The notes beneath the pieces are model-generated. The model was not told the DNA's origin and searched no databases. It was given only the letters and a program-made list of their open reading frames with translations. From positions 124,001 to 188,000 of the forward strand of contig NZ_FNCC01000007.1 in assembly GCF_900100955.1 (NCBI RefSeq): a stretch of 64,000 nucleotides of DNA, read 5' to 3'. Below, in pieces: positions 26,486-38,952 of this stretch (the first letter of the stretch is position 1; the number at the start of each line of letters is the position of its first letter). The stretch is from Lentzea fradiae (lineage in GTDB: Bacteria; Actinomycetota; Actinomycetes; Mycobacteriales; Pseudonocardiaceae). The position numbers were made by a program, and so were the translations under genes.

Positions 26486-27697
26486 GTGCAGAGGATGAGC
26501 GCGGACGTGGCACGCCGAATCGCCCTGGGAGCGCAGGGTTTCACCGACCCGAGGCCCGCCCTGGCCACCCGGAGACACCTGCAACGCGTGCTGTCGCGCG
26601 TGCAGCTGCTGCAGATCGACTCCGTGAACGTGGCCGTGCGCGCGCACTACATGCCGCTGTTCTCCCGTCTGGGCTCGTACGCGCCCGCGCTGCTGGACGA
26701 GGCGGCGTGGACGCACTCCGCCCGCAAGCCCCGCATGCTGGTGGAGACGTGGGCGCACGAGGCGTCCCTGGTGCCCGTGGCCGACTGGGCGCTGTTCCAC
26801 TCGGGCGCGAAGAAGCGCGGCTGGTGGCAGAACTACCAGACCATCGTCGACCGCTCGCCCCAGCTCGTCGACGACGTGCTGGCCGCGGTGAAGGAGCTCG
26901 GCCCGATCGGCGCCGGAGCGCTGGAGAAGGCGCTGATGGGCGACTCCGGCCGCGCGAAGGGTCCGTGGTGGGACTGGTCGGAGGTCAAGCGGATCTGCGA
27001 GGTCCTGTTCGGCGTCGGCGTGCTGACGACGGGCACGCGCCGCTCGTTCGAGCGCCTGTACGACCTGACCGAGCGCGTCATCCCGGCCGACGTGCTGGCG
27101 AGGAAGCCGACGCCGGAGGAAGGCGCCCGCGAGCTCGTCCGGCGCGCGGCCGTGGCGCTGGGCGTGGCCACCGAACCCGACCTGCGCGACTACTACCGCC
27201 TGGCCCCGCGCCTGTCGCAGGGCGCGGTGGCGGAGCTGGTGGAGGAGGGCGTGCTGGAACCGGTGGCCGTCGACGGCTGGCGCGGCACCGCCTACCGCCA
27301 CCACACCGCCACGGCACCCCGGCGCGTGACGGGCCGCGCGCTGCTGTGCCCGTTCGACCCGCTGATCTGGGAACGGGCGCGGACCGAACGCATCTTCGGC
27401 TTCCGGTACCGCATCGAGATCTACGTGCCGGAGCCGCGCCGCGTGCACGGCTACTACGTGTTCCCGTTCCTGCTGGACGGTCAGCTCGTGGGCCGCGTCG
27501 ACCTCAAGGCCGACCGCGCCGCCGGGGTGCTGCGGGTGCAGTCGGCGTGGGCGGAGGACGGGGTGGACCGGCCTCGGGTGGCCGTGGAGCTGGCGGGCGA
27601 GCTGCGGCACATGGCCGACTGGCTCGGGCTGGAGGACGTGCTCGTGGTGCAGAAGGGAGACCTGGCGGCGGAGCTGGCGGTGGCAGCGGCGGCGTGA
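26486..27697 (+). CDS. YcaQ/AlkX-like DNA glycosylase (HTH_42 family)
   Basis: A 403-aa winged-helix protein of the AlkZ/YcaQ family, whose members unhook DNA crosslinks or excise bulky alkylated bases. The family's catalytic QxD motif is visible as Q43-I-D45 in LLQIDSVNV. Other family motifs are KPRMLVETWAHEASLVP, GPWWDWSEVKRICEVLF, and CPFDPLIWERARTERIFGFRYRIEIYVP. Some antibiotic clusters use relatives for self-resistance to DNA-alkylating products, but none is recognised here. The GTG start is chosen for length. Confidence 0.85.
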   Translation: MQRMSADVARRIALGAQGFTDPRPALATRRHLQRVLSRVQLLQIDSVNVAVRAHYMPLFSRLGSYAPALLDEAAWTHSARKPRMLVETWAHEASLVPVADWALFHSGAKKRGWWQNYQTIVDRSPQLVDDVLAAVKELGPIGAGALEKALMGDSGRAKGPWWDWSEVKRICEVLFGVGVLTTGTRRSFERLYDLTERVIPADVLARKPTPEEGARELVRRAAVALGVATEPDLRDYYRLAPRLSQGAVAELVEEGVLEPVAVDGWRGTAYRHHTATAPRRVTGRALLCPFDPLIWERARTERIFGFRYRIEIYVPEPRRVHGYYVFPFLLDGQLVGRVDLKADRAAGVLRVQSAWAEDGVDRPRVAVELAGELRHMADWLGLEDVLVVQKGDLAAELAVAAAA

Positions 27698-27811
27698 CGC
27701 GGCGGCTCCTGGCTGGTCCGGCGGCCCGTGACCAGGCGAGCGGCAGCCCGCGCCCCAGCCCACCAGTCACCCGGCACGGCCAGCCACCCAGCACACCCGG
27801 CCCCGGACGAG

Positions 27812-27844
27812 CGACGACCCCGGGTCGAGGACCCGGGGTCGTCG
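27812..27844. terminator. Perfect 14-bp-stem terminator between convergent genes
   Basis: CGACGACCCCGGGT (27812-27825) pairs perfectly with 27831-27844 across a 5-base loop. It lies 1 bp from the stop of the downstream minus-strand gene and about 115 bp after the glycosylase, so it can serve both. Confidence 0.82.
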
Positions 27845-27845
27845 G

Positions 27846-30410
<2,565 letters not shown>

Positions 30411-30414
<4 letters not shown>

Positions 30415-32648
30415 TCTGCGGGAGCCGCCTCGGCAGCAGCTTCCGCGGCGGGAGCCTCAGCCGGCTTGGCGGCCTCCTCCTCGGACACCACCACCAGGCT
30501 GATCTTGCCGCGCTGGTCGATGTCGGCGATCTCGACGCGGAGCTTGTCGCCCACGTTGACGACGTCCTCCACCTTCGCGATGCGCTTGCCGTTGCCCAGC
30601 TTCGAGATGTGGACGAGGCCGTCCTTGCCGGGCAGCAGCGAGACGAACGCGCCGAACGCGGCCGTCTTCACCACGGTGCCCAGGAAGCGCTCGCCGACCT
30701 TCGGCAGCTGTGGGTTCGCGATCGCGTTGATCATGCCGATCGCGGCCTCGGCCGAGGGGCCGTCCGCCGCGCCGACGTAGATCGTGCCGTCGTCCTCGAT
30801 GGAGATGTCGGCACCGGTCTGCTCGGTGATCGAGTTGATCATCTTGCCCTTCGGGCCGATGACCTCGCCGATCTTGTCGGTCGGGATCTTCACCGACGTG
30901 ACGCGCGGCGCGAAGGCGCTCATCTCGTCCGGGTCGGAGATGGCCTCGGCCATGACCTCGAGGATCGTGTAGCGCGCGTCGCGGGCTTGGCCCAGCGCCT
31001 GCGCCAGCACCTCGGACGGGATGCCGTCGAGCTTCGTGTCGAGCTGGAGCGCCGTCACGAACTCCTTGGTGCCCGCCACCTTGAAGTCCATGTCGCCGAA
31101 CGCGTCCTCGGCACCGAGGATGTCGGTCAGCGCCACGTAGCGGGTCTCGCCGTCGACCTCGTCGGAGACGAGACCCATCGCGATGCCGGAGACCGGCGCC
31201 TTCAGCGGGACACCCGCGTTCAGCAGCGACAGCGTCGAGGCGCAGACCGAGCCCATGGACGTCGAGCCGTTGGAGCCGAGGGCCTCGGACACCTGGCGGA
31301 TCGCGTACGGGAACTCGTCGCGCTTCGGGAGCACCGGCATGAGCGCGCGCTCGGCCAGTGCGCCGTGGCCGATCTCGCGGCGCTTCGGCGAGCCCACGCG
31401 GCCGGTCTCACCGGTCGAGTAGGGCGGGAAGTTGTAGTGGTGCAGGTAGCGCTTGTGCGTCTCGGGGGACAGCGAGTCGATCTGCTGTTCCATGCGCAGC
31501 ATGTTCAGCGTGGTGACACCCAGGATCTGGGTCTCGCCGCGCTCGAACAGCGCCGAGCCGTGCGTCCTCGGGATCACGGCCACCTCGGCGCCGAGGTCGC
31601 GGATGTCCGTAAGACCGCGGCCGTCGATGCGGACCTTGTCGCGCAGGATGCGCTGGCGCACGAGCTTCTTGGTCAGCGAGCGGAACGCGGCGCCGATCTC
31701 CTTCTCGCGGCCCTCGAACTGCTCGGCCAGCTTCTCGAGCGTGGCGGCCTTGATCTCGTCGAGCGTGGTCTCGCGCTCCTGCTTGCCCGCGATGGTCAGC
31801 GCCTGGGCGAGCTCACCCGCGGCGGCCGCCTCGACGGCCTCGAACGCGTCGGCCTGGTAGGCCGGGTACGTCGGGAAGTCACCGGTGGCCTTCGCGGCGA
31901 CCTGGGCGAGCTGCGCCTGGGCCTCGCAGAGGACCTTGATGAACGGCTTGGACGCCTCGAGACCGGCGGCCACGACCTCCTCGGTGGGGGCGACGGCGCC
32001 CTCGCCGATCAGGTCGATCACGTTCTCGGTGGCCTCGGCCTCGACCATCATGATCGCGACGTCACCGGACTCGACGACGCGGCCGGCGACGACCATGTCG
32101 AACACGGCCTTCTCGAGCTGCTCGTGCGTCGGGAACGCCACCCACTGGCCCTCGATCAGCGCGACGCGGACGCCGCCGATCGGGCCGGAGAACGGCAGGC
32201 CGGCGAGCTGCGTCGACGCGGACGCGGCGTTGATCGCCACGACGTCGTACAGGTCGGCCGGGTTCAGGCTCATGACCGTGATGACGACCTGGATCTCGTT
32301 GCGCAGACCGTCCACGAAGGACGGGCGCAGCGGACGGTCGATCAGGCGGCAGGTGAGGATGGCGTCCGTGCTCGGACGGCCCTCGCGCCGGAAGAACGAG
32401 CCGGGGATGCGGCCCGCGGCGTACATGCGCTCCTCGACGTCCACCGTGAGGGGGAAGAAGTCGAAGTGCTCCTTGGGGTGCTTCGACGCCGTCGTGGCGG
32501 AAAGCAGCATGGTGTCGTCGTCCAGGTACGCGACCACGCTTCCGGCGGCCTGACGCGCGAGGCGCCCGGTCTCGAAGCGGATCGTGCGCGAGCCGAACTT
32601 GCCGTTGTCGATTACGGCAGTCGCCTCGTGGACTTCAGTGTCCGTCAT
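30411..32648 (-). CDS. pnp: Polyribonucleotide nucleotidyltransferase
   Basis: A 745-aa PNPase (actinobacterial GPSI type) for 3'-5' phosphorolytic RNA decay. It has two RNase PH domains ([37 protein letters not shown] and [18 protein letters not shown]). A KH domain follows ([32 protein letters not shown]), then an S1 domain near the C-terminus and an Ala/Glu tail. GAGGAG lies 10 bases before the ATG. A leader of about 230 bp holds a 38-bp palindrome and a TATACA -10-like element (minus strand, 32817-32822), so pnp can be transcribed independently of rpsO. Confidence 0.97.
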
Positions 32649-32835
32649 TTACTTGTTACTCCTCGTCTTCGGGCCGCTCACGCGATTTTGACGAGGCCGG
32701 TCTTCGATCGAAGTCCTCTGGGGCGTGTCCACCAGAAGACCACTACCGAGGACCGGCGCGGAAACTGCGTCGCGCGACGCGGGCCCTGTTCAGTTCCTCT
32801 TCGCAACCAGGGATCTTGTATACACCCGGTTGAAC

Positions 32836-32873
32836 GCCGAGGGGGAGTGACCGGCCGGTCACTCCCCCTCGGC
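32836..32873. terminator. Perfect 38-bp palindrome between rpsO and pnp
   Basis: The sequence from 32836 to 32873 is a perfect palindrome with 19-bp arms (each starting GCCGAGGGGGAGTGACC). It lies 5 bp after the rpsO stop. It is probably the rpsO terminator and may also be an RNase III-type processing site in the pnp leader, as the intergenic hairpin in E. coli is. The RNA role is inferred by analogy. Confidence 0.8.
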
Positions 32874-32878
32874 AGATG

Positions 32879-33148
32879 TCACCTGCGCAGACCGAGGCGC
32901 TGGATCAGCGCGCGGTAGCGGTTGATGTCCACCTTGGTCAGGTAGTTCAGCAGACGGCGGCGACGGCCGACCATCAGCAGAAGACCACGGCGGGAGTGGT
33001 GGTCGTGCTTGTGCTGCTTGAGGTGCTCGGTGAGGTCGGCGATGCGCTTGCTCAGCAGCGCGACCTGCGCCTCGGTGGAGCCGGTGTCGCTGTCGTGCAG
33101 CCCGTACTCGCCGAGGATGGACTTCTTCTGCTCCGTGGACAGTGCCAC
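32879..33148 (-). CDS. rpsO: 30S ribosomal protein S15
   Basis: An 89-aa S15 with the standard sequence [49 protein letters not shown]. It binds the central domain of 16S rRNA. The GTG start has AGGAG upstream. The rpsO-pnp pairing is conserved across bacteria. Confidence 0.97.
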   Translation of the reverse strand: MALSTEQKKSILGEYGLHDSDTGSTEAQVALLSKRIADLTEHLKQHKHDHHSRRGLLLMVGRRRRLLNYLTKVDINRYRALIQRLGLRR

Positions 33149-33275
33149 TGGGTGAATCTCCTACTTGTTCAGGTCCGTGCGGCCCCACGCCCGCCGAATT
33201 GCGGGCCGGGGTAGCCGGTGCTGGCCGCCACGGACCGCAGCCAGACCCAACTGCGAAGGTTATCAGGCATGCTGC

Positions 33276-33722
33276 TCAGCGGCGCGCTGACGTGCGCAAC
33301 CCCACCCGTGCCACAGGCGTGTGGACGCCGTTCGCACTGCTCACGAGCACTGCTTCCGACGGCTGCCACGGGCTGCTCAGGAACTCCGGCATCGCCTGGC
33401 CCCGGTACCCGTACGCCACCGTCAGGTGCGCGGACCAAGTGTCGTCCGCGCCCGCTGCTCTTGCCAACTCATTTAGATCGCCGGCTATTCCCGCCCACAG
33501 CACCTTCCCCCGAAACGTGCCGAAGTTCCGCAGCCGCAGCTCGGGCACCTCGTGCCCTTCGAGCGCCGCGAACCGCCGCTCATCGGCGGTCTCACCGTGG
33601 AAGCAGAGCGTGATGTGCCACTTCTCCCGCTTCGTCAGGGCGAGGCCGAGTCCGGGGTGGAGCACCGCCGCCAGCTCGTCGACGACGTACCGCGGCGGGT
33701 ACAGCGCGGTGAACAGCGTCAC
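33276..33722 (-). CDS. 2H phosphoesterase (2'-5' RNA ligase/ThpR-like)
   Basis: A 148-aa protein with two HxT/Sx motifs, H36-I-T in WHITLCFHG and HLTV in SAHLTVAYGYRGQ. These define the 2H phosphoesterase superfamily, whose members act on 2',3'-cyclic or 2'-5' linkages. It is shorter than E. coli ThpR. The GTG start overlaps the stop of the upstream XRE gene by 4 bp. It is followed by 127 bp before rpsO, which lies in the same direction. Confidence 0.82.
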   Translation of the reverse strand: MTLFTALYPPRYVVDELAAVLHPGLGLALTKREKWHITLCFHGETADERRFAALEGHEVPELRLRNFGTFRGKVLWAGIAGDLNELARAAGADDTWSAHLTVAYGYRGQAMPEFLSSPWQPSEAVLVSSANGVHTPVARVGLRTSARR

Positions 33723-34198
33723 CGACCGGCGGCCCTGATGACCCGGCGGAACAGGTCGGCGATGGCCGGGAAGTCGTCGGCCAGCAGGTCGGCGGCCTGC
33801 TGCAGCTCGGTGCGGTCGGCGACGCGGCGCAGCACCGGGTACGCCACGCTCTCGTCGCTGTTGACCGGAAGCGAGTCGCGCGACACCGTCGGCTTGGACT
33901 CGCGCACGTCGTCGAGCGCGCGCTGCAACGCCTCGGGCGCCCCGGTCGCCACGTCCGGCGTGAGCACCTTGCGCTCGAGCATGATCATGCGGGCGAGCAC
34001 GGCCGGGTTGCCGATCTTGGCCCGGCGGCCGCTCATCACCTGGCTGAGCATCGGCGCGCTGATCCCCAGCACGTCGGCCAGCTGGGCCTGGGACACGTTG
34101 AAGGCCACGACCAACCGGCGAACCCGATCACCCAGGGGTTCCCCGTACCACTCCCGCTGTAGCGCAAGGTTGCGCTGAACGATCTTGTGGTCCTCCAC
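33719..34198 (-). CDS. XRE-type helix-turn-helix protein
   Basis: A 159-aa protein with a Cro/CI-type HTH near residues 22-60 (VRRLVVAFNVSQAQLADVLGISAPMLSQVMSGRRAKIGNP) and a helical C-terminal part of unknown role. GGAGAGG six bases upstream supports GTG at 34198 over more distant starts. It is translationally coupled to the 2H phosphoesterase gene. Targets unknown. Confidence 0.8.
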   Translation of the reverse strand: MEDHKIVQRNLALQREWYGEPLGDRVRRLVVAFNVSQAQLADVLGISAPMLSQVMSGRRAKIGNPAVLARMIMLERKVLTPDVATGAPEALQRALDDVRESKPTVSRDSLPVNSDESVAYPVLRRVADRTELQQAADLLADDFPAIADLFRRVIRAAGR

Positions 34199-34283
34199 CG
34201 TCGGCCTCTCCAGTAGCCCGTTCTCCGCCCCGCATCCTGCCAGCACGAAGTCTCTCAGATGCCCACTTCGCCTGATCTGACGT

Positions 34284-35216
34284 TCACGACTCCGAGAGCA
34301 GTTCCCTCGTCCTGTCCACGTCGGCGTGCATCTGCTCGAGGAGGGCCTCCACCGAGTCGAACTTCTCCATCTCGCGCAGCCGCTCGACGAAGTCCACCGC
34401 GACCCGCTGGCCGTAGTAGTCCTCGTCGACGTCGAGCACGAACGCCTCGACGCGGCGCTCCCGGCCGGAGAACGTCGGGTTCGTGCCCACGCTCACCGCG
34501 GCCTTGAGCTTCTTGCCCTTGCCGTCGGTGAACCAGCACGCGTAGATGCCGTCCGCCGGCACCGCGGCGAACTTGGGCGTCGACAGGTTGGCGGTGGGGA
34601 ACCCCAGGTCCTTGCCCCGCCCGTCACCCTTGACGACGATCCCTTCGAGACGGTGCGGGCGCCCGAGCGCCTCGGCCGCCGCCTTCACGTCCCCGGCGTC
34701 GATGCACGCGCGGATGTAGGTGGACGAGTACGTCACCTCGTCAGCGGACACCAGATCAGCCCCCTCGGTCACGAATCCGAACCGCTGTCCCAGCCGCCGC
34801 AGCAGCCCGACGTCCCCCGCGGCCTTGTGCCCGAAGGTGAAGTTCTCGCCGACGACGACGGCCGCCACGTGCAGCTTCTCGACCAGCACCTCGTGCACGA
34901 ACTCGTCGGCGGGCATCCGCGAGGTCTCCAGGCTGAACGGCACGACGACGAAGTGGTCGACGCCGAGCGCCTCGACCAGCTCGGCGCGCCTGCGCAGCGT
35001 GGTGAGCTGGGCCGGGTGGCTGCCGGGGCGGACCACCTCGGAGGGGTGCGGGTCGAACGTCATCAGCACCGACGGCAGCCCCCGCTCGGCGGCGAGCTCC
35101 ACCGCCCTGCCGATGAGCACCTGGTGCCCTTTGTGGACACCGTCGAACACACCGATGGTCACCACGCAGCGGCCCCAGCCGCCGGGGAGGTGGTCGAGAC
35201 CGCGCCAGCGTTGCAC
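34284..35216 (-). CDS. ribF: Bifunctional riboflavin kinase/FAD synthetase
   Basis: A 310-aa RibF. The N-terminal adenylyltransferase has GVFDGVHKGH (HxGH-type nucleotide motif), TFDPHPSEVV and the STYIR motif. The C-terminal kinase has RLEGIVVKGDGRGKDLGFPTANL and GTNPTFSGRERRVEAFVLD. It makes FMN and FAD from riboflavin. The MQRWRG start at 35216 follows the mycobacterial N-terminus as recalled and is preferred to a GTG at 35258. It lies 47 bp downstream of truB. Confidence 0.95.
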   Translation of the reverse strand: MQRWRGLDHLPGGWGRCVVTIGVFDGVHKGHQVLIGRAVELAAERGLPSVLMTFDPHPSEVVRPGSHPAQLTTLRRRAELVEALGVDHFVVVPFSLETSRMPADEFVHEVLVEKLHVAAVVVGENFTFGHKAAGDVGLLRRLGQRFGFVTEGADLVSADEVTYSSTYIRACIDAGDVKAAAEALGRPHRLEGIVVKGDGRGKDLGFPTANLSTPKFAAVPADGIYACWFTDGKGKKLKAAVSVGTNPTFSGRERRVEAFVLDVDEDYYGQRVAVDFVERLREMEKFDSVEALLEQMHADVDRTRELLSES

Positions 35217-35263
35217 GGTGATCAGCCTACGTCGGCCGTCCTGAGCGCTGCTCGGCACCTGTC

Positions 35264-36151
35264 TCAGCCCGCCGGGCTCAGCACCACCACCGGTTTGCAG
35301 GCGGTGCCCTCGTCCTTGGCCAGCGCGATGACGTGCCCGTCCGGCCCGAACACGCCGTAGGTCCCGTCGATGCCGCCCGCGCGCAGCCGCTGCCCGTGCG
35401 ACAGCGCCGACGCCTCGGCCGGTGCGATCTCCCGGCGCGGGAACGCCGTGGCCACGGCGGCGTCGAGGTCGAGCGACAGGCCGGGCGTCTCCTCCAGCTG
35501 CTGCAACGTGCGCGCCACCCGCAGGTCGAACGGCCCGACCCTGGTGCGCCGCAACGCCCCCAGGTGCCCGCCGACACCGAGCGCCGTCCCCAGGTCACGC
35601 GCCAACGCGCGCACGTACGTGCCGGAGGAGCACTCGACCATCACGTCGAGCAGCACCTGCTTGCCCTCACGACGCGTGAACAGCACGTCGAAGCGGTGCA
35701 CCGTCACCGGCCGCGCGGGAATCTCGACCTGCTCACCCGCGCGGACCCGCGCGTAGGCGCGCTTGCCGTCGATCTTCACCGCGGACACGGCCGACGGCAC
35801 CTGCTGGATCGGCCCGGTCAGCTTCGCCACCTCGGCGGCGACCGCCTCGTCGGTCACCCCGGACGCGTCCTCAGTGGACAGGACCTCGCCCTCGGCGTCG
35901 TCGGTGGTGGTGGCCGCGCCGAGCACGATCGTGGCGAGGTACGCCTTGCTGTCGAGCGCGAGGTGGCCGAGGAGCTTCGTGGCGCGCTCGATGCCGAGCA
36001 CCAGCACCCCGGTGGCCATCGGGTCGAGCGTGCCGGCGTGCCCGACCTTGCGGGTGCCGAGAATTCTGCGCACACGCGCCACCACGTCGTGCGAGGTCAT
36101 GCCGTCCGGCTTGTCGACGACGACCAGGCCCGGCGCAACAGAGGGTTTCAC
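35264..36151 (-). CDS. truB: tRNA pseudouridine(55) synthase
   Basis: A 295-aa TruB that makes the T-loop pseudouridine. The catalytic Asp is in GHAGTLDPMATGVL near residues 37-50. KxYLA/T, SALKxDG-like VSAVKIDGKRAYARVRAGE and CSSGTYVRALARDLG are also present. A C-terminal extension of PUA type is seen (AEASALSHGQRLRAGG). GTG start with AGGA upstream. It is followed by ribF in the conserved infB-rbfA-truB-ribF-rpsO order, here interrupted between rbfA and truB by four genes. Confidence 0.95.
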   Translation of the reverse strand: MKPSVAPGLVVVDKPDGMTSHDVVARVRRILGTRKVGHAGTLDPMATGVLVLGIERATKLLGHLALDSKAYLATIVLGAATTTDDAEGEVLSTEDASGVTDEAVAAEVAKLTGPIQQVPSAVSAVKIDGKRAYARVRAGEQVEIPARPVTVHRFDVLFTRREGKQVLLDVMVECSSGTYVRALARDLGTALGVGGHLGALRRTRVGPFDLRVARTLQQLEETPGLSLDLDAAVATAFPRREIAPAEASALSHGQRLRAGGIDGTYGVFGPDGHVIALAKDEGTACKPVVVLSPAG

Positions 36152-36162
36152 GTCCGGAAATC

Positions 36163-37488
36163 CTAAGCGACGCGCAGAGCGTCCCAACGGCGACGCCGGA
36201 TCTGCACGGGCACGGCCTCGCCGCGCGCCGCCGCCTCGAACACCGCGGCACGTCCGCGCCGCCACCACACGAGCATGCGCCAGCCGCCGAACACGAGGAT
36301 CAGCACGCAGAAGCTCAGCGCCACCCGGAACGCGGTGACCGGGGCCAGGACGCCCTCGACCAGGTCCAGCAGCACGCCGACGCCCAGCGCGGTCACCGTC
36401 ACCGCGAGGAAGCCCCCGACGTTGACCAGGCCGCTCGCCGTGGACTGGCGGTGCGCCGGGTTGTAGTCCCGTGCCAGCGCGAACGCCACGCCGGAGATCG
36501 GGCCGCCCACGGTCAGCACGACGAACACCGCGGCGATGACCGGCGCCGGCACCCGTCCGCCCGGCCACAGCAGCAGCACGGCCCACCCGGTGAGGGCGAA
36601 CGCGAGGAACCCGACCGAGATGGGCATGCGCCACTCGGGGTTGCGCGAGAACAGCCCGCCGATGACGGGCCCCGTCACGATGCCGCCGATCACGAGCAGG
36701 CCGAGGGTGGTCGACGCGGCTTTGGGGGACATCCCCTGCGCCTGCACGAGGTACGGGTAGCCCCACAGCAGGCCGAGGACGGCCGGGGTGGACATGGTGC
36801 TGAAGTGCGCCCAGAACCCGAGCCGCGTGCCGGGCACGGACCACGCCTGCCGCACCTTCGGCCAGAGCTGTCCCAGCGGCACCGGTTCGGGCTTCGGCGC
36901 CACGAACCCGGTCGGCACGTCGCGGATGCGCAGGAACGCCACGGACGCGTACAGCGCCGTCAGGCCGCCCGCGATGAGGAACGCCCACGTCCAGCCGATC
37001 GAGCCGAGCATCAGCGTCAGCGGCACGGTCGCCACGAGGTTGCCGACGCCGCCGATAGCGGCCGTGATGGCCACGACGAACGAGTACTGCCGTGGTGGGA
37101 AGTGCGACGCGACGATGCGGATCACGCTGATGAACGTCATCGCGTCACCCATGCCGAGCACGGCTCGTGCGAGCAGCCCGATGCCGTAGGAGCCCGCGAT
37201 GGCGAAGAGCACCTGGCCGGTGCCCATGAGCAGGGCGGCGACGGTGAGCACGCGGCGCGGCCCGTAGCGGTCGACGAGCAGGCCGGTCGGGATCTGCATG
37301 ACGGCGTAGACGCCGATCTGCAGCACGGTGAAGACACCGAGCTGGGCGGGCCCGAGACCGAAGCGGTCGCTCGCTTCCAGACCGGCCACGCCGAGCGTGG
37401 TGCGGTGGAAGAGAGCGGCGAAGTAGACGAGTACGGCGGTGGTCCAGATCAGCCACGAGGTCCTGGTGGCACGATCGACCGGCGGCAC
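36163..37488 (-). CDS. MFS transporter
   Basis: A 441-aa major facilitator with about 12 membrane helices. The motif-A-like loop between helices 2 and 3 is GLLVDRYGPRRVLTVAALLMG. A PxxG-rich segment follows (LLARAVLGMGDAMTFISVIRI). Substrate unknown. GGAG seven bases upstream supports GTG at 37488; GTG at 37494 is also in frame. It ends 11 bp before truB and lies in the same direction, so it may be the first gene of a truB transcript. Confidence 0.85.
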   Translation of the reverse strand: MPPVDRATRTSWLIWTTAVLVYFAALFHRTTLGVAGLEASDRFGLGPAQLGVFTVLQIGVYAVMQIPTGLLVDRYGPRRVLTVAALLMGTGQVLFAIAGSYGIGLLARAVLGMGDAMTFISVIRIVASHFPPRQYSFVVAITAAIGGVGNLVATVPLTLMLGSIGWTWAFLIAGGLTALYASVAFLRIRDVPTGFVAPKPEPVPLGQLWPKVRQAWSVPGTRLGFWAHFSTMSTPAVLGLLWGYPYLVQAQGMSPKAASTTLGLLVIGGIVTGPVIGGLFSRNPEWRMPISVGFLAFALTGWAVLLLWPGGRVPAPVIAAVFVVLTVGGPISGVAFALARDYNPAHRQSTASGLVNVGGFLAVTVTALGVGVLLDLVEGVLAPVTAFRVALSFCVLILVFGGWRMLVWWRRGRAAVFEAAARGEAVPVQIRRRRWDALRVA

Positions 37489-37564
37489 GGGCACGCTCCA
37501 AGAATTGAAGGCGGGCGAATATTAGTTACATCGCCTAAGCAACCTTCTTGGTAACGATCTCATT

Positions 37565-37596
37565 CCGTGAGGTCCGCCACAGGCCCGTCCTCACGG
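37565..37596 (-). terminator. Terminator after the MATE gene
   Basis: CCGTGAGG (37565-37572) pairs perfectly with CCTCACGG (37589-37596) around a 16-base loop, starting 4 bp after the MATE stop in the direction of transcription. It separates the efflux gene from the MFS gene. Confidence 0.6.
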
Positions 37597-37600
37597 GGAC

Positions 37601-38902
37601 TTAGCGGACCGCCCCCACCACGGCCCACTCCCCCGACCGCGCCCGCCACAGCACCGCGACGAGCCGCAGCACCATGAACGCCGACAGCCCCGTCCAGATG
37701 CCGGCGAGCCCCCAGCCGAACGCGAGCGAGGCCCACACCATCGGCAGGAACCCGGCCACCGCCGACGCGAGCGTCGCCGTCCGCATGAACTTCACGTCAC
37801 CCGCGCCGAGCAGCACGCCGTCCAGTGCGAACACCACGCCCGCGATCGGCTGCAACGCGACGAAGAACCACCAGGCGTGCGGGATCTCGCCGAGCACCCC
37901 GGGGTCGGAGGTGAACGCCCGCGGCAGCACGGAGTAGAGCGCCGCGAACACGACGCCGAGCCCGCAGCCGAACACCAGGCCGTACCGGGTGACCTGCCAG
38001 GCCAGCGTCTCCGCCTGCTTGCGCCGCGACGCCCCCAGTGCCGCCCCGACCAGCGACTGCGCCGCGATCGCCAACGAGTCGAGCACGAGCGAGAGGAACG
38101 TCCACAGCTGCAACACGATCTGATGCGCACCCAACGCCCCGACGGACGTCCGTGCCGCCACGGAGGCCGCGCTGATGAAGCACGCCTGGAACGCCAGGCT
38201 CCGCAGCACCAGGTCACGCCCCATGCCGAGCTGCGCGCGCATGGCCGTCCACTGCGGCCGCAGCGACACGTGCTCCGCGAACAGCGCCTTGAAGAACAAC
38301 CCGGCCGACAGCACCTGCGCGACGACGTTGGCGACCGCCGAGCCTTCAAGCCCCCAGTCGGCACCGTAGACGAGCGTGGGACACAGCACCGCGCTGATGC
38401 CGTTGCCGACGAGGATGTACTTCAGCGGGCGTTTCGTGTCCTGGACGCCGCGCATCCACCCGTTGCCGGCCATCGTGACGAGGATGAACGGCGCCCCGAA
38501 CAACGCGATGCGCACCCACCGCACCGCCGCGTCCGCGACAGCGCCGTCACCCGCCAGCAGCTCCGCCAACGGCCGCGCGAACAGCTGCCCCAGCAGCACG
38601 ACGAGCACACCGGCCGCCAGCGCGAGCCACGTCGCCTGGACGCCTTCCTCGACGGCCTCTTGGCGCCGTCCGGCCCCGTGCAGCCGCGCCGTGCGCGCCG
38701 TCGTGCCGTACGAGAGGAACGTCAGCTGCGTGGACACCTGCGTGAGCAGCACACCGCCGAGCGCGAGCCCGGCCAGCGGCAACGCCCCGAGGTGCCCGAC
38801 CACGGCCGTGTCGACGAGCACGTACAACGGCTCGGCCGCCAGCACGCCGAGCGCGGGCACCGCCAGCCCGATGACCCGCCGAGCGGGAACCCGATCCTCC
38901 AC
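37601..38902 (-). CDS. MATE-family (DinF-like) efflux protein
   Basis: A 433-aa multidrug and toxin extrusion protein with 12 predicted helices in two homologous halves. The N-terminus is PALGVLAAEPLYVLVDTAVVGHLGALPLAGLALGG, close to DinF-type MATE proteins. GNGWMRGVQDTKRPLKYILVGN and GALGAHQIVLQLWTFLSLVLDSLAIAAQSLVG are also typical. It probably exports cationic compounds using an ion gradient. It starts about 50 bp after the ROK regulator ends. Confidence 0.87.
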   Translation of the reverse strand: MEDRVPARRVIGLAVPALGVLAAEPLYVLVDTAVVGHLGALPLAGLALGGVLLTQVSTQLTFLSYGTTARTARLHGAGRRQEAVEEGVQATWLALAAGVLVVLLGQLFARPLAELLAGDGAVADAAVRWVRIALFGAPFILVTMAGNGWMRGVQDTKRPLKYILVGNGISAVLCPTLVYGADWGLEGSAVANVVAQVLSAGLFFKALFAEHVSLRPQWTAMRAQLGMGRDLVLRSLAFQACFISAASVAARTSVGALGAHQIVLQLWTFLSLVLDSLAIAAQSLVGAALGASRRKQAETLAWQVTRYGLVFGCGLGVVFAALYSVLPRAFTSDPGVLGEIPHAWWFFVALQPIAGVVFALDGVLLGAGDVKFMRTATLASAVAGFLPMVWASLAFGWGLAGIWTGLSAFMVLRLVAVLWRARSGEWAVVGAVR

Positions 38903-38952
38903 CCGACGAACCTATGCGCTGACCCGCGCTCCCGTCCGGTGACACCAGCCAC

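Noticed and set aside
37495..37564. IdeR/DtxR-like iron box in the AT-rich MFS leader (TTGCTTAGGCGATGTAACTAA on the minus strand)
   Set aside because: Only part of the TTAGGTTAGGCTAACCTAA consensus matches and the spacing is wrong; symmetry is weak.
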